From: PALSA-607 sp036501485
GTDB lineage: Bacteria > Actinomycetota > Actinomycetes > Acidothermales > Acidothermaceae
Assembly (NCBI GenBank): GCA_036501485.1
Contig: DASYAG010000122.1
Coordinates: 1-64,000, forward strand
Direction of reading: 5' to 3'
DNA: 64,000 bases
Shown: positions 8,239 to 16,000 of the stretch, piece after piece
How positions within the stretch are numbered: the stretch's first letter is position 1
Layout of the letters: each line of letters starts with the position of its first letter
Notes under the pieces: model-generated
What the model was told of the DNA's origin: nothing
The model's input: the letters and a program-made list of their open reading frames with translations, nothing else
Databases searched by the model: none
Made by a program: the position numbers and the translations under genes

Positions 8239-9099
8239 GTGCCCGTTGTCGCATTGAAGGAGATCGTCGATCGCGCGTTCGCGCAGCGCTACGGGGTAGC
8301 TGCGATCAACGTGGTCAACGACCTCACGCTTGAAGCGGTGCTCGCGGCCGCGGTTGAGCAGCGGGCTCCCGTGATTGTCCAGACGTCCGTGAAGACCGTC
8401 CGGATGATCGGGCGAGAAGTGCTGTTCTCCATGTGGACTGCGATGACGGCTGGCATCGAGGTGCCCGTCAGCCTGCATCTTGATCACTGTCCCGACCGTC
8501 AAGTCATCACCGACTGCCTGCGCACCGGATGGAACTCGGTGCTCTTTGACGCCTCTTCGTTGCCCGTCGCGGAGAACCTGCGGCAGACGATCGAGGTGGT
8601 CGCCGAGGCGCATGCGGTTGGCGCCAACGTCGAGGGCGAGATCGAAGCGATCACCGGCGTCGAAGACGGCATCGGCAGTGACGAGGAGTCAAAGCACCAG
8701 TCTCTGGAGGTTGCGGTCGACTTCATCGAACGCACCGGCGTCGACGTTTTCGCGCCCGCCATCGGCAACGCGCACGGCGTTTATCACGCCGAGCCGAAGC
8801 TTGACGCTCAGCGCGTCACCGACCTGGTCGAGGCAGCCGGCGTCCCGATTGCGCTGCACGGCGGCACCGGCATGACGGACGTGCAGTTCGCCGACCTGAT
8901 TGCGCGTGGGTGCGCGAAGGTCAACATTTCGACCGCGCTGAAGGTCGTCTACATGAAGTCCAACCTCGAATTCCTCAAAGCCGCCGAGGCGAAGGACAGC
9001 TGGGATCCGCCGTCGCTGTTTCGCGATGTGCGCGCCTCGGTGCTCACGCTGGCGGCCGATCACATTCGCAAGTTCGGCAGCGTTGGGCGGGCCTGGTGA
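8239..9099 (+). CDS. Class II fructose-bisphosphate/ketose-bisphosphate aldolase family protein
   Basis: 286 aa from a GTG with GAGGAG just upstream. It is a zinc-dependent (beta/alpha)8 aldolase with metal-ligand motifs 'SLHLDHC' and 'ALHGGTGM' plus 'PAIGNAHGVYHAEP', and the phosphate-binding 'KVNISTALK'. Such enzymes cleave ketose 1-phosphates or 1,6-bisphosphates to dihydroxyacetone phosphate plus an aldehyde. It is the first gene of a four-gene operon with a HAD phosphatase, DhaL and DhaK, so the pathway probably handles a ketose or DHA. The exact substrate is not evident, and this is unlikely to be the glycolytic Fba. Confidence 0.88.
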   Translation: MPVVALKEIVDRAFAQRYGVAAINVVNDLTLEAVLAAAVEQRAPVIVQTSVKTVRMIGREVLFSMWTAMTAGIEVPVSLHLDHCPDRQVITDCLRTGWNSVLFDASSLPVAENLRQTIEVVAEAHAVGANVEGEIEAITGVEDGIGSDEESKHQSLEVAVDFIERTGVDVFAPAIGNAHGVYHAEPKLDAQRVTDLVEAAGVPIALHGGTGMTDVQFADLIARGCAKVNISTALKVVYMKSNLEFLKAAEAKDSWDPPSLFRDVRASVLTLAADHIRKFGSVGRAW

Positions 9100-9104
9100 C
9101 GCCG

Positions 9105-9899
9105 ATGAGTGACGGAACCGCGCTCGTTTTCGATTGCGACGGCGTGCTCGCCGACACCGAGCGCTGCGGGCACCTGCCGGCGTTCAACCAGACGTTCGAG
9201 GAGTTCCAACTGCCCGTCGTCTGGAGTGAAGAGGAGTACGGCCAGAAGCTTCTGATCGGCGGCGGCAAGGAGCGAATGGCGAGTTTGCTCACACCCGACT
9301 TCGTGGCCACGGCCGGACTCCCCACTGACCTCGAAGGCCAGGAAGCAGCCGTCGCTGCGTGGCATCGCCGCAAGACCGAGATCTACACCGAGATGGTCGA
9401 GGCTGGGAAGCTGCCGGGTCGCCCGGGCGTCCGGCGGGTCGTCGAGGAAGCACGCGAGGCGGGCTGGGCACTTGCGGTGGCCTCAACCTCGGCCGAACCG
9501 TCGGTGCGTGCGGTGCTCGAGCACGTCGTCGGCATCGACAACGCGAGCGACTTCTTGGTGCTGGCCGGCGACATCGTGCCGCGCAAGAAGCCCGCGCCGC
9601 ATATCTATCTGCTCGCACAAGAACGGCTCGGTATGCGTCCGGGCCAGATCGTTGTCGTGGAGGACTCGCGCAACGGGCTGCGCGCCGCCACTGCGGCCGG
9701 CCTCGACTGCGTCGTCACCGTCAACGACTACACGAAGGACGAGAACTTCTCGGAGGCCGCACTCGTTGTCTCCAACCTCGGCGACCCCGGCGCAGACCCC
9801 ATCGTCGTGCTGGCCAATCGAAGCCGCGCGCGACCTGGTGCCTTCGTGACAGTCGCCGACCTGGCCGCCGTCCTGACTGAAACGAGAAGGGACATCTGA
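9105..9899 (+). CDS. HAD-superfamily sugar phosphatase, CbbY-like
   Basis: 264 aa. Motif I is VFDCDGVLADTE (nucleophile and acid/base Asp), followed by a helical cap, motif II 'LAVASTSAE', motif III Lys in 'PRKKPAPHIYLLA' and motif IV 'VVVEDSRNG'. The pattern, including GGGKERM in the cap, is like CbbY, which removes phosphate from pentulose bisphosphate by-products. An in-frame GTG at 9096 overlaps the aldolase stop (GTGA) and is an alternative start. The stop overlaps the next gene's ATG (TGATG). In this operon it may remove inhibitory bisphosphates or act on the aldolase substrate. Confidence 0.88.
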   Translation: MSDGTALVFDCDGVLADTERCGHLPAFNQTFEEFQLPVVWSEEEYGQKLLIGGGKERMASLLTPDFVATAGLPTDLEGQEAAVAAWHRRKTEIYTEMVEAGKLPGRPGVRRVVEEAREAGWALAVASTSAEPSVRAVLEHVVGIDNASDFLVLAGDIVPRKKPAPHIYLLAQERLGMRPGQIVVVEDSRNGLRAATAAGLDCVVTVNDYTKDENFSEAALVVSNLGDPGADPIVVLANRSRARPGAFVTVADLAAVLTETRRDI

Positions 9900-10546
9900 T
9901 GGCATCGCCCGCCTCGTTCGACGACGTCGAAGTCGTGGTTCGCACCGTCGCGGAGACCGCGGTAGCGAACGAGAAGTACTTCGGCGACCTCGACTCGGTT
10001 GTCGGCGATGGTGACTTCGGCTATTCGATGGCCCGCGGTTTCGAAATCGTGGTCAGCGACTGGGACGGCTTTGATCGCAGCGATATCGGCACCTTCCTGA
10101 AGAAGGTCGCCGTGGTCATCACGTCGCGAATCGGCGGCACCTCCGGGCCCATCTGGGGCACCGCGTTTCTGCGAGCCGGTGCTGCGGCGGGCGCAGTGAC
10201 CGAGCTCGAGCCGGAGCAAGTGATCGCGATGCTGAGGGCGTCGATCGAAGGCATCAAGGCGCGCGGCCAAAGCGACGTCGGCGACAAGACACTGCTTGAC
10301 GCGATCGTGCCGGCCACCGACGCGCTCGAGACGGAATTGAAGAACGGCGCGTCGTGGTCGCATGCGCTGCACATCGCCGCAGCAGTCGCACGCGCGTCGG
10401 CGGAGCACACCAAATCGATGCAGGCAATGCGCGGCCGCGCGAGCTACACGGGCGAGCGCAGCATCGGTTCGCTCGATGCAGGCGCGGTCGCGGTAGCAGT
10501 CATGTTCGAGGCACTCGCGGAGAAGTGGCCGGATTCGACCGGCTGA
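9899..10546 (+). CDS. dhaL: Dihydroxyacetone kinase, nucleotide-binding subunit DhaL
   Basis: 215 aa, the normal size for DhaL, the helical-barrel subunit that holds the ADP/ATP and two magnesium ions. The metal site LDSVVGDGDFG supplies Asp32, Asp37 and Asp39. 'GGTSGPIWGTAFL' corresponds to the GGxSG nucleotide loop, and 'GDKTLLDAIVPA' is the conserved late motif. The sequence has Phe-Gly-Tyr where DhaL proteins usually have His-Gly-Thr. It overlaps the HAD stop by one base. Neither DhaM nor a PTS protein is nearby, so the phosphate donor (PTS or ATP) cannot be told. Confidence 0.93.
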   Translation: MASPASFDDVEVVVRTVAETAVANEKYFGDLDSVVGDGDFGYSMARGFEIVVSDWDGFDRSDIGTFLKKVAVVITSRIGGTSGPIWGTAFLRAGAAAGAVTELEPEQVIAMLRASIEGIKARGQSDVGDKTLLDAIVPATDALETELKNGASWSHALHIAAAVARASAEHTKSMQAMRGRASYTGERSIGSLDAGAVAVAVMFEALAEKWPDSTG

Positions 10547-10630
10547 CAGACAACGCCGGACGGTCCCGCCCGGCGGCATACACCGATGCAGCTGAACTTC
10601 CCAGTCGGCTGTGGGCCTGGAGGTGGCGCG

Positions 10631-11626
10631 TTGAAGAAGTTTGTGAACGATCCCAAGCAGTTCGTGCCCGAGATGTTGGAAGGCATCGCGCTCGCCAACC
10701 CGGACACGCTGAAGTACGTCCCGGCCTACAACCTGATCATGCGAGTCGATGCGCCACGGCCGGACAAGGTGTCGGTCATGCAGGGCTCGGGCTCCGGCCA
10801 CGAGCCGGCGCACGTCATGATCGTCGGCAAGGGAATGCTCGACGCTGCGTGTCCGGGCGATGTGTTCGCCGCACCGCCGATGGACTACGTGCTCGAGACG
10901 TCGAAGCTGCTCAACTCGCCCAAGGGCGTACTGCACCTGATCAACAACTACACCGGCGACCGGATGGCCTTCGAGATGGGCAAGGAGCTCGCCGAGGCTG
11001 AGGGCATCACCATCGGCACGGTGATGGTCGACGACGACGTCGCCGTCAAAGACTCAACCTGGACAGTCGGACGCCGAGGGGTGGCCGGCAACTTCTTCGT
11101 GATCAAGACGATCGGCGCAGCGTCGGAGGACGGCGCGGATCTCGACGAGCTGATCAGGATCGGTCAGAAGGTCAACTCGGTCACCCGCACCATGGGCATG
11201 GCGCTCACGTCGTGCACCCCGCCCGCCAAGGGATCGCCGCTGTTCGAGCTCGGCGATGACGAGATGGAGATGGGTGTCGGGATCCACGGCGAGCCGGGTC
11301 GTCGTCGCGAGAAGCTCGCGAGCGCCGACGCGATCGTCGACGAACTGGTCGAGGCGGTCGCCTCCGACCTGCCGTTCAAGCGGGGCGACAACGTCGCGCT
11401 GATGGTCAACGGCCTGGGCGGCACCCCGATCAGCGAGCTGTACATCCTCTACCGGCGGGCCCACCAGCAGCTTGCCGACCGCGGGATCACCGTTGGCCGC
11501 AACTATGTCGGGGAGTACTGCACCTCCCTCGACATGGCCGGCGCCTCGGTCACCCTGGTCAAGCTCGACGACGAGATCACCAAGCTCCTCGCCGCGCCCG
11601 CGGAGATAGCCGTCCGCACCTTCTAG
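10631..11626 (+). CDS. dhaK: Dihydroxyacetone kinase, substrate-binding subunit DhaK
   Basis: 331 aa from a TTG at 10631. GGAGGTGG at 10619-10626 is well placed before it, and the protein then begins (M)KKFVNDP like known DhaK proteins. With this start the catalytic residues fall at His57 (GSGHEP), Asp110 (NNYTGD) and His219 (VGIHGEPG), within one of the E. coli numbering. His219 would bind DHA as a hemiaminal. An ATG at 10586 adds 15 residues (MQLNFPVGCG...) and is less likely. It is the last gene of the aldolase/HAD/DhaL/DhaK operon. Confidence 0.93.
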   Translation: MKKFVNDPKQFVPEMLEGIALANPDTLKYVPAYNLIMRVDAPRPDKVSVMQGSGSGHEPAHVMIVGKGMLDAACPGDVFAAPPMDYVLETSKLLNSPKGVLHLINNYTGDRMAFEMGKELAEAEGITIGTVMVDDDVAVKDSTWTVGRRGVAGNFFVIKTIGAASEDGADLDELIRIGQKVNSVTRTMGMALTSCTPPAKGSPLFELGDDEMEMGVGIHGEPGRRREKLASADAIVDELVEAVASDLPFKRGDNVALMVNGLGGTPISELYILYRRAHQQLADRGITVGRNYVGEYCTSLDMAGASVTLVKLDDEITKLLAAPAEIAVRTF

Positions 11627-11697
11627 CAGCGCCAACGGGCGGGGGTGCCTGGCCGACGTGGGATCATGGTCAGGCATCCCCGACTTGAGAGAAGCGC

Positions 11698-13518
11698 GTG
11701 CCGCTACAACGCACCGATCCGGCGACGATCCGCAACTTCTGCATCATCGCCCACATCGATCACGGCAAGTCGACGCTGGCCGACCGCATGCTGCAACTCA
11801 CGGGCGTGGTCGACGAGCGCTCGATGCGCGCCCAATACCTCGATCGGATGGACATCGAGCGCGAGCGCGGCATCACGATCAAGAGCCATGCCGTCCGGCT
11901 GCCCTGGAAGGTCGACGGCGCCGGCTACGTGCTGAACATGATCGACACGCCGGGCCACGTCGACTTCACCTATGAGGTGTCGCGGTCCCTCGCCGCGTGC
12001 GAGGGCGCCGTGCTGCTGGTCGACGCGGCGCAGGGGATCGAGGCCCAGACGCTGGCCAATCTCTACCTCGCGATCCAGAGTGACCTGCACATCATTCCGG
12101 TGCTGAACAAGATCGACCTGCCTGCGGCGCAGCCGGAGCGGTATGCCGAGGAACTCGCACATGTCATCGGATGCGAGCCAACCGACGTCCTGCGGGTAAG
12201 CGCGAAGACCGGCTTCGGAGTTCGCGAGCTACTGGATCACGTCGTGCAGCAGGTCCCGCCTCCGGTCGGCGACTTCGAGGCGCCGCCGCGTGCGCTTATT
12301 TTCGACTCCGTCTACGACGTCTACCGCGGCGTCGTCACCTACGTGCGGGTCGTCGACGGCTACCTGTCGAGCCGCGAGCGCATCAAGATGCTGTCGACCG
12401 GGACGACGCATGAGCTGCTCGAGGTCGGCGTCATTTCACCAGACCCGATATCGACTGAGGGGCTCGCCGTCGGCGAGGTCGGTTACCTCATCACTGGGGT
12501 GAAGGACGTTCGTCAGTCACGCGTGGGCGACACCGTGACGGTGGTCAGCCGGGCCGCGACCGACCCGCTGGCGGAGTACACGCTGCCCAAGCCGATGGTC
12601 TACTCGGGGCTGTATCCGATCGACGGCAGCGACTACCCGCTGCTGCGCGACGCGCTCGACCGCCTGCAACTCAATGACGCCGCGCTCGCCTACGAACCGG
12701 AGACCAGCGCCGCGCTCGGCTTCGGATTCCGCTGCGGCTTCCTCGGCTTGCTGCACCTCGAGATCGTGCGCGAGCGGCTTGAACGCGAGTTCAACCTCGA
12801 CCTGATCTCAACTGCGCCCAACGTCGTCTACCGCGTCATTCGCGAAGACGGCAAGCAGATCACGGTTACGAACCCGAGTGAGTATCCCGAGGGCAAGATC
12901 GCCGAGGTCTACGAGCCGGTCGTGCGGGCCACCGTGCTCTCGCCGAGCGACTATGTCGGCACGATCATGGAGCTCTGCCAAAGCCGGCGCGGCACCCTGC
13001 TGGGCATGGATTATCTGTCTGCTGACCGCGTCGAGCTGCGGTACACGATGCCGATGGCCGAGATCGCGTTCGACTTCTTCGATCAGCTGAAGTCGCGCAC
13101 CCGCGGCTACGCCAGCCTCGACTACGAGCCGACCGGCGAGCAGGTGGGCGACCTCGTCAAGGTCGACATCCTGCTGCAGGGCGAAGCAGTCGACGCGTTC
13201 AGCGCGATCGTGCACAAGGACAAGGCCTACGCGTACGGCGTCGAGATGACGAAGAAGCTGCGCGAGCTCATCCCGCGTCAGCAGTTCGAGGTGCCGATCC
13301 AGGCGGCGATCGGATCGCGCATCATCGCCAGGGAGAGCATTCGGGCGATCCGCAAGGACGTGCTCGCGAAATGCTATGGCGGTGACATCAGCCGAAAGCG
13401 CAAGCTGCTGGAGAAGCAAAAGGAAGGCAAGAAGCGGATGAAGATGGTCGGCCGGGTCGAGGTTCCACAGGAGGCATTCATCGCCGCGCTCTCGACAGCT
13501 CCGACGGCCAAGGACTGA
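11698..13518 (+). CDS. lepA: Elongation factor 4 (back-translocase GTPase)
   Basis: 606 aa, full length. G1 is AHIDHGKST, G2 includes 'RERGITIKS', G3 DTPGH and G4 NKID. Domain 'GYFLGLLHLEIV'-type block appears as GFRCGFLGLLHLEIVRERLE, and the LepA-specific C-terminal domain ends with 'KEGKKRMKMVGRVEVPQEAF'. It is a ribosome-associated translational GTPase. The GTG start has GAGAGAAG before it. It sits between the DHA kinase operon and a MOSC gene; lepA lies in the same genomic neighbourhood as hemW and hrcA in mycobacteria. Confidence 0.98.
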   Translation: MPLQRTDPATIRNFCIIAHIDHGKSTLADRMLQLTGVVDERSMRAQYLDRMDIERERGITIKSHAVRLPWKVDGAGYVLNMIDTPGHVDFTYEVSRSLAACEGAVLLVDAAQGIEAQTLANLYLAIQSDLHIIPVLNKIDLPAAQPERYAEELAHVIGCEPTDVLRVSAKTGFGVRELLDHVVQQVPPPVGDFEAPPRALIFDSVYDVYRGVVTYVRVVDGYLSSRERIKMLSTGTTHELLEVGVISPDPISTEGLAVGEVGYLITGVKDVRQSRVGDTVTVVSRAATDPLAEYTLPKPMVYSGLYPIDGSDYPLLRDALDRLQLNDAALAYEPETSAALGFGFRCGFLGLLHLEIVRERLEREFNLDLISTAPNVVYRVIREDGKQITVTNPSEYPEGKIAEVYEPVVRATVLSPSDYVGTIMELCQSRRGTLLGMDYLSADRVELRYTMPMAEIAFDFFDQLKSRTRGYASLDYEPTGEQVGDLVKVDILLQGEAVDAFSAIVHKDKAYAYGVEMTKKLRELIPRQQFEVPIQAAIGSRIIARESIRAIRKDVLAKCYGGDISRKRKLLEKQKEGKKRMKMVGRVEVPQEAFIAALSTAPTAKD

Positions 13519-13522
13519 CGGC

Positions 13523-14158
13523 GTGACGCAGGCGACGGTCGTGGCCGTGAACGTCGGACGCGGCAAGGCGATGCCGGGCAAGTCGGGGATGAGCTCGATC
13601 GACAAGCGCGGTGCGCAGGGCCGGGTCGCAGTACGCCGGCTGGGGCTGGACGGCGACTCGCAGATGGATACCGCGAACCATGGCGGCCCCGAGCAAGCTG
13701 TGTACGCCTACGCGATGGAAGACCTCGACGACTGGGCGGGTCTGCTTGATCGCGAACTGCGACCGGGGCAGTTCGGTGAGAATCTGTCGACCCGCGGCAT
13801 CGACGTCACCGGCGCCTTGATTGGTGAGACGTGGCGTATCGGGAGCACCTTGCTTCAGGTCTCACGCCCGCGGTTCCCGTGCGTCGTTTTCCAGAACTGG
13901 CTCGAAGAGCCGCATTGGGTCAAGCGGTTCACCGACGACGGCCGACCGGGCGCCTACTTCCGGGTGCTCGAGGAGGGCGACCTCGGTGCGGGCGACGACA
14001 TCGTGATCCAGGACAGACCTGATCACGACGTCACTATTGGCCTGGTCTTTCGGGCGAGGACGACGGATCGCAGCCTGATCCCGCGGATGCTGGCCGCGCC
14101 CCAACTTCCGAAGGCCGACTACCAGTTCGCCGTGCGGTACGTCGAGGAGAACTCCTAG
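13523..14158 (+). CDS. MOSC domain-containing protein (YiiM-like)
   Basis: 211 aa. The central region carries MOSC (molybdenum cofactor sulfurase C-terminal) features: 'GLDGDSQMDTANHGGPEQAV', FGENLSTRGIDVTGA, and the conserved Cys in VSRPRFPCVVF. A C-terminal helical extension ('PRMLAAPQLPKADYQFAVRY') resembles the 3-alpha domain of YiiM. Stand-alone MOSC proteins of this type reduce N-hydroxylated bases or handle sulfur carried on the Cys in other species; the role here is inferred only. It starts at a GTG 4 nt after lepA, so they are probably co-transcribed. Confidence 0.88.
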   Translation: MTQATVVAVNVGRGKAMPGKSGMSSIDKRGAQGRVAVRRLGLDGDSQMDTANHGGPEQAVYAYAMEDLDDWAGLLDRELRPGQFGENLSTRGIDVTGALIGETWRIGSTLLQVSRPRFPCVVFQNWLEEPHWVKRFTDDGRPGAYFRVLEEGDLGAGDDIVIQDRPDHDVTIGLVFRARTTDRSLIPRMLAAPQLPKADYQFAVRYVEENS

Positions 14159-14164
14159 CGAGAC

Positions 14165-14650
14165 TCAGCGCTCCGCCTGCCGACGTCCGCGCAGGACGAG
14201 GCCGGCGTCGACGAGCGCTGATTGCATGCGCAGCCGTTCGGCTTCGCGATCGAGACCGTCGGTGCCCTCGAGGCCCTCAGGAACCTGCAGCGCCCGACAA
14301 GCCTCGACGAGCACGCGGTCGTAGGCGTTTGTTGTTGCCATCACCTTGGTGGCCTTGCCGGGGATGGGCCGAGAATCGGCGTAGCTATCAAGCCATTGCT
14401 GGAGTCGGCGCAGACTCTTGGCGATGTCCTCGATGGGCGGTCCGACCGGCTCCATCGGTGCAGGCGAGAACCTCCGCCAGACGCGACTGACGGCGTCGGC
14501 GAACTTCACGTGGAGCGCAACGCGGTTTGCCGGTAGCAGTGCCGTTACGCAGATTGCGACCGTCGCCGTAAGCCATAGCGCGAGCCAAAACACCAGCCTG
14601 CCGCCTCCTCGGGCACTCCTGATTCTGCTCTTATGACGTGCCAAGTGCAC
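14165..14650 (-). CDS. Hypothetical membrane-anchored protein
   Basis: 161 aa. A short basic N-terminus is followed by one membrane helix ('LVFWLALWLTATVAICVTAL'), then a mostly helical soluble part with 'IEDIAKSLRRLQQWLDSYAD' and 'YDRVLVEACRALQVPEGLEG'. I do not recognise a named domain. Proteins of this length with the phrase YDxxLxxACxxLxVP occur in Actinobacteria near hemW, which makes it likely to be a real gene. It is convergent with the MOSC gene and divergent from hemW. Confidence 0.75.
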   Translation of the reverse strand: MHLARHKSRIRSARGGGRLVFWLALWLTATVAICVTALLPANRVALHVKFADAVSRVWRRFSPAPMEPVGPPIEDIAKSLRRLQQWLDSYADSRPIPGKATKVMATTNAYDRVLVEACRALQVPEGLEGTDGLDREAERLRMQSALVDAGLVLRGRRQAER

Positions 14651-14677
14651 TAGTGGTTTTCGACCTGTGCGCAGAAT

Positions 14678-15901
14678 GTGACCGTGCCATCGACATTGCC
14701 CGACGGCGACCCGCAGCCGGTCGACGGAGCGTTACCCCCCGACGTCCGCGCGGGTGTTGGATCTGCGCCCTTTAGCGTCTACATCCACGTGCCGTATTGC
14801 GCGACCCGCTGCGGCTACTGCGACTTCAATACCTACACGGCCTCCGAGCTCGGCGGCGGGGCGAGCCAGGCGTCGTACGCGCAGGACGCGATCGCAGAAC
14901 TGAAGTTTGCCCGCGGCGTGCTTGGCGACGTTGATCTACCCGTGCAGACCGTGTTCTTCGGCGGTGGCACGCCGACCCTGCTGCCGGTGGCCGATCTCGC
15001 GGCGATGCTCACCGCCGTCCGCGACCTCTTTGGTCTTGCGCGTGATGCCGAAGTGACCACTGAGGCCAACCCGGAATCTGTTGATGCGCGTTCACTGAAC
15101 GCGCTCCGCGAGGCTGGCTTCACCCGGATCAGCCTCGGCATGCAGTCGGCGCGTCCGCACGTGCTCGCGGTTCTTGATCGCGTCCACACGCCAGGCGCGC
15201 CGGCGTTGAGAGTCGCCGAAGCCCGAGCGGTTGGTTTCGAGCACGTCAGCCTTGACCTGATCTACGGCACCCCCGGTGAGTCGGACGACGATTGGCGGGC
15301 GTCGCTCGACGCCGCGATCGCCGCCGAACCTGACCACATCAGTGCCTACTCGTTGATCGTCGAGGACGGCACGCGACTTGCTGGTCGGGTCGCTCGTGGG
15401 GAACTTCCCAGACCGGACGACGATGTGCTGGCCGATCGTTATTTGATCGCCGACGAGATGCTGTCTCGTGCCGGGTTCGGGTGGTACGAGGTGTCGAACT
15501 GGGCGAAGCCGGGTGGCCAGTGCCGGCACAACCTGGCGTACTGGCGCAGCTTCGATTGGTGGGGCATCGGGCCGGGCGCGCACAGTCACGTCGGGGGAGT
15601 GCGGTGGTGGAACGTGAAGCATCCGACGGCCTATGCGGCGCGGGTGTCTGCCGGTGCGAGCCCGGGCTACGCGCGTGAAGTTCTTGACGCTTCAACGCAG
15701 CGGGTCGAGCGGGTGCTGTTGCAGTTGCGACTGGCTGAGGGTCTCGACTTGCTCGAACTCGACGACACTGGTCGCGCTGTAGCGCTCGCGGAGGTTGCGG
15801 CTGGCTTGCTCGACCCCGTGGCGTTCGAGCAAGGGCGCGGGGTGCTCACCCGTGAGGGTCGGTTACTTGCCGACGGCGTGGTGCGGCGCTTGCTCGGCTA
15901 G
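14678..15901 (+). CDS. hemW: Radical SAM heme chaperone HemW
   Basis: 407 aa from a GTG. The radical SAM motif is VPYCATRCGYCDFNTY (CX3CX2C), with SAM-binding 'TVFFGGGTPTLL', 'TTEANPESVD' and 'GMQSARPHVLAVLDRVH' that resemble coproporphyrinogen dehydrogenase. The fourth Cys position of true HemN proteins is Phe here (CDF), which marks the HemW branch: it binds and delivers heme rather than oxidising coproporphyrinogen. The C-terminal HemN_C domain 'RVERVLLQLRLAEGLDLLEL' is present. Confidence 0.93.
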   Translation: MTVPSTLPDGDPQPVDGALPPDVRAGVGSAPFSVYIHVPYCATRCGYCDFNTYTASELGGGASQASYAQDAIAELKFARGVLGDVDLPVQTVFFGGGTPTLLPVADLAAMLTAVRDLFGLARDAEVTTEANPESVDARSLNALREAGFTRISLGMQSARPHVLAVLDRVHTPGAPALRVAEARAVGFEHVSLDLIYGTPGESDDDWRASLDAAIAAEPDHISAYSLIVEDGTRLAGRVARGELPRPDDDVLADRYLIADEMLSRAGFGWYEVSNWAKPGGQCRHNLAYWRSFDWWGIGPGAHSHVGGVRWWNVKHPTAYAARVSAGASPGYAREVLDASTQRVERVLLQLRLAEGLDLLELDDTGRAVALAEVAAGLLDPVAFEQGRGVLTREGRLLADGVVRRLLG

Positions 15902-16000
15902 CTTTCGTCCGCCGCAAGGTGCTGCTCTTGCGGTCCGGACCTGAAGCGACTACACACCACTCTGAAACGATCACGTGGCAAACAACTTCCGGGGGAAAAC

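Noticed and set aside
9728..10936. 402-codon minus-strand open frame opposite HAD/DhaL/DhaK
   Set aside because: Lies antisense to well-supported genes, with Arg/His/Ala-rich composition typical of shadow frames in high-GC DNA; no domain recognised.
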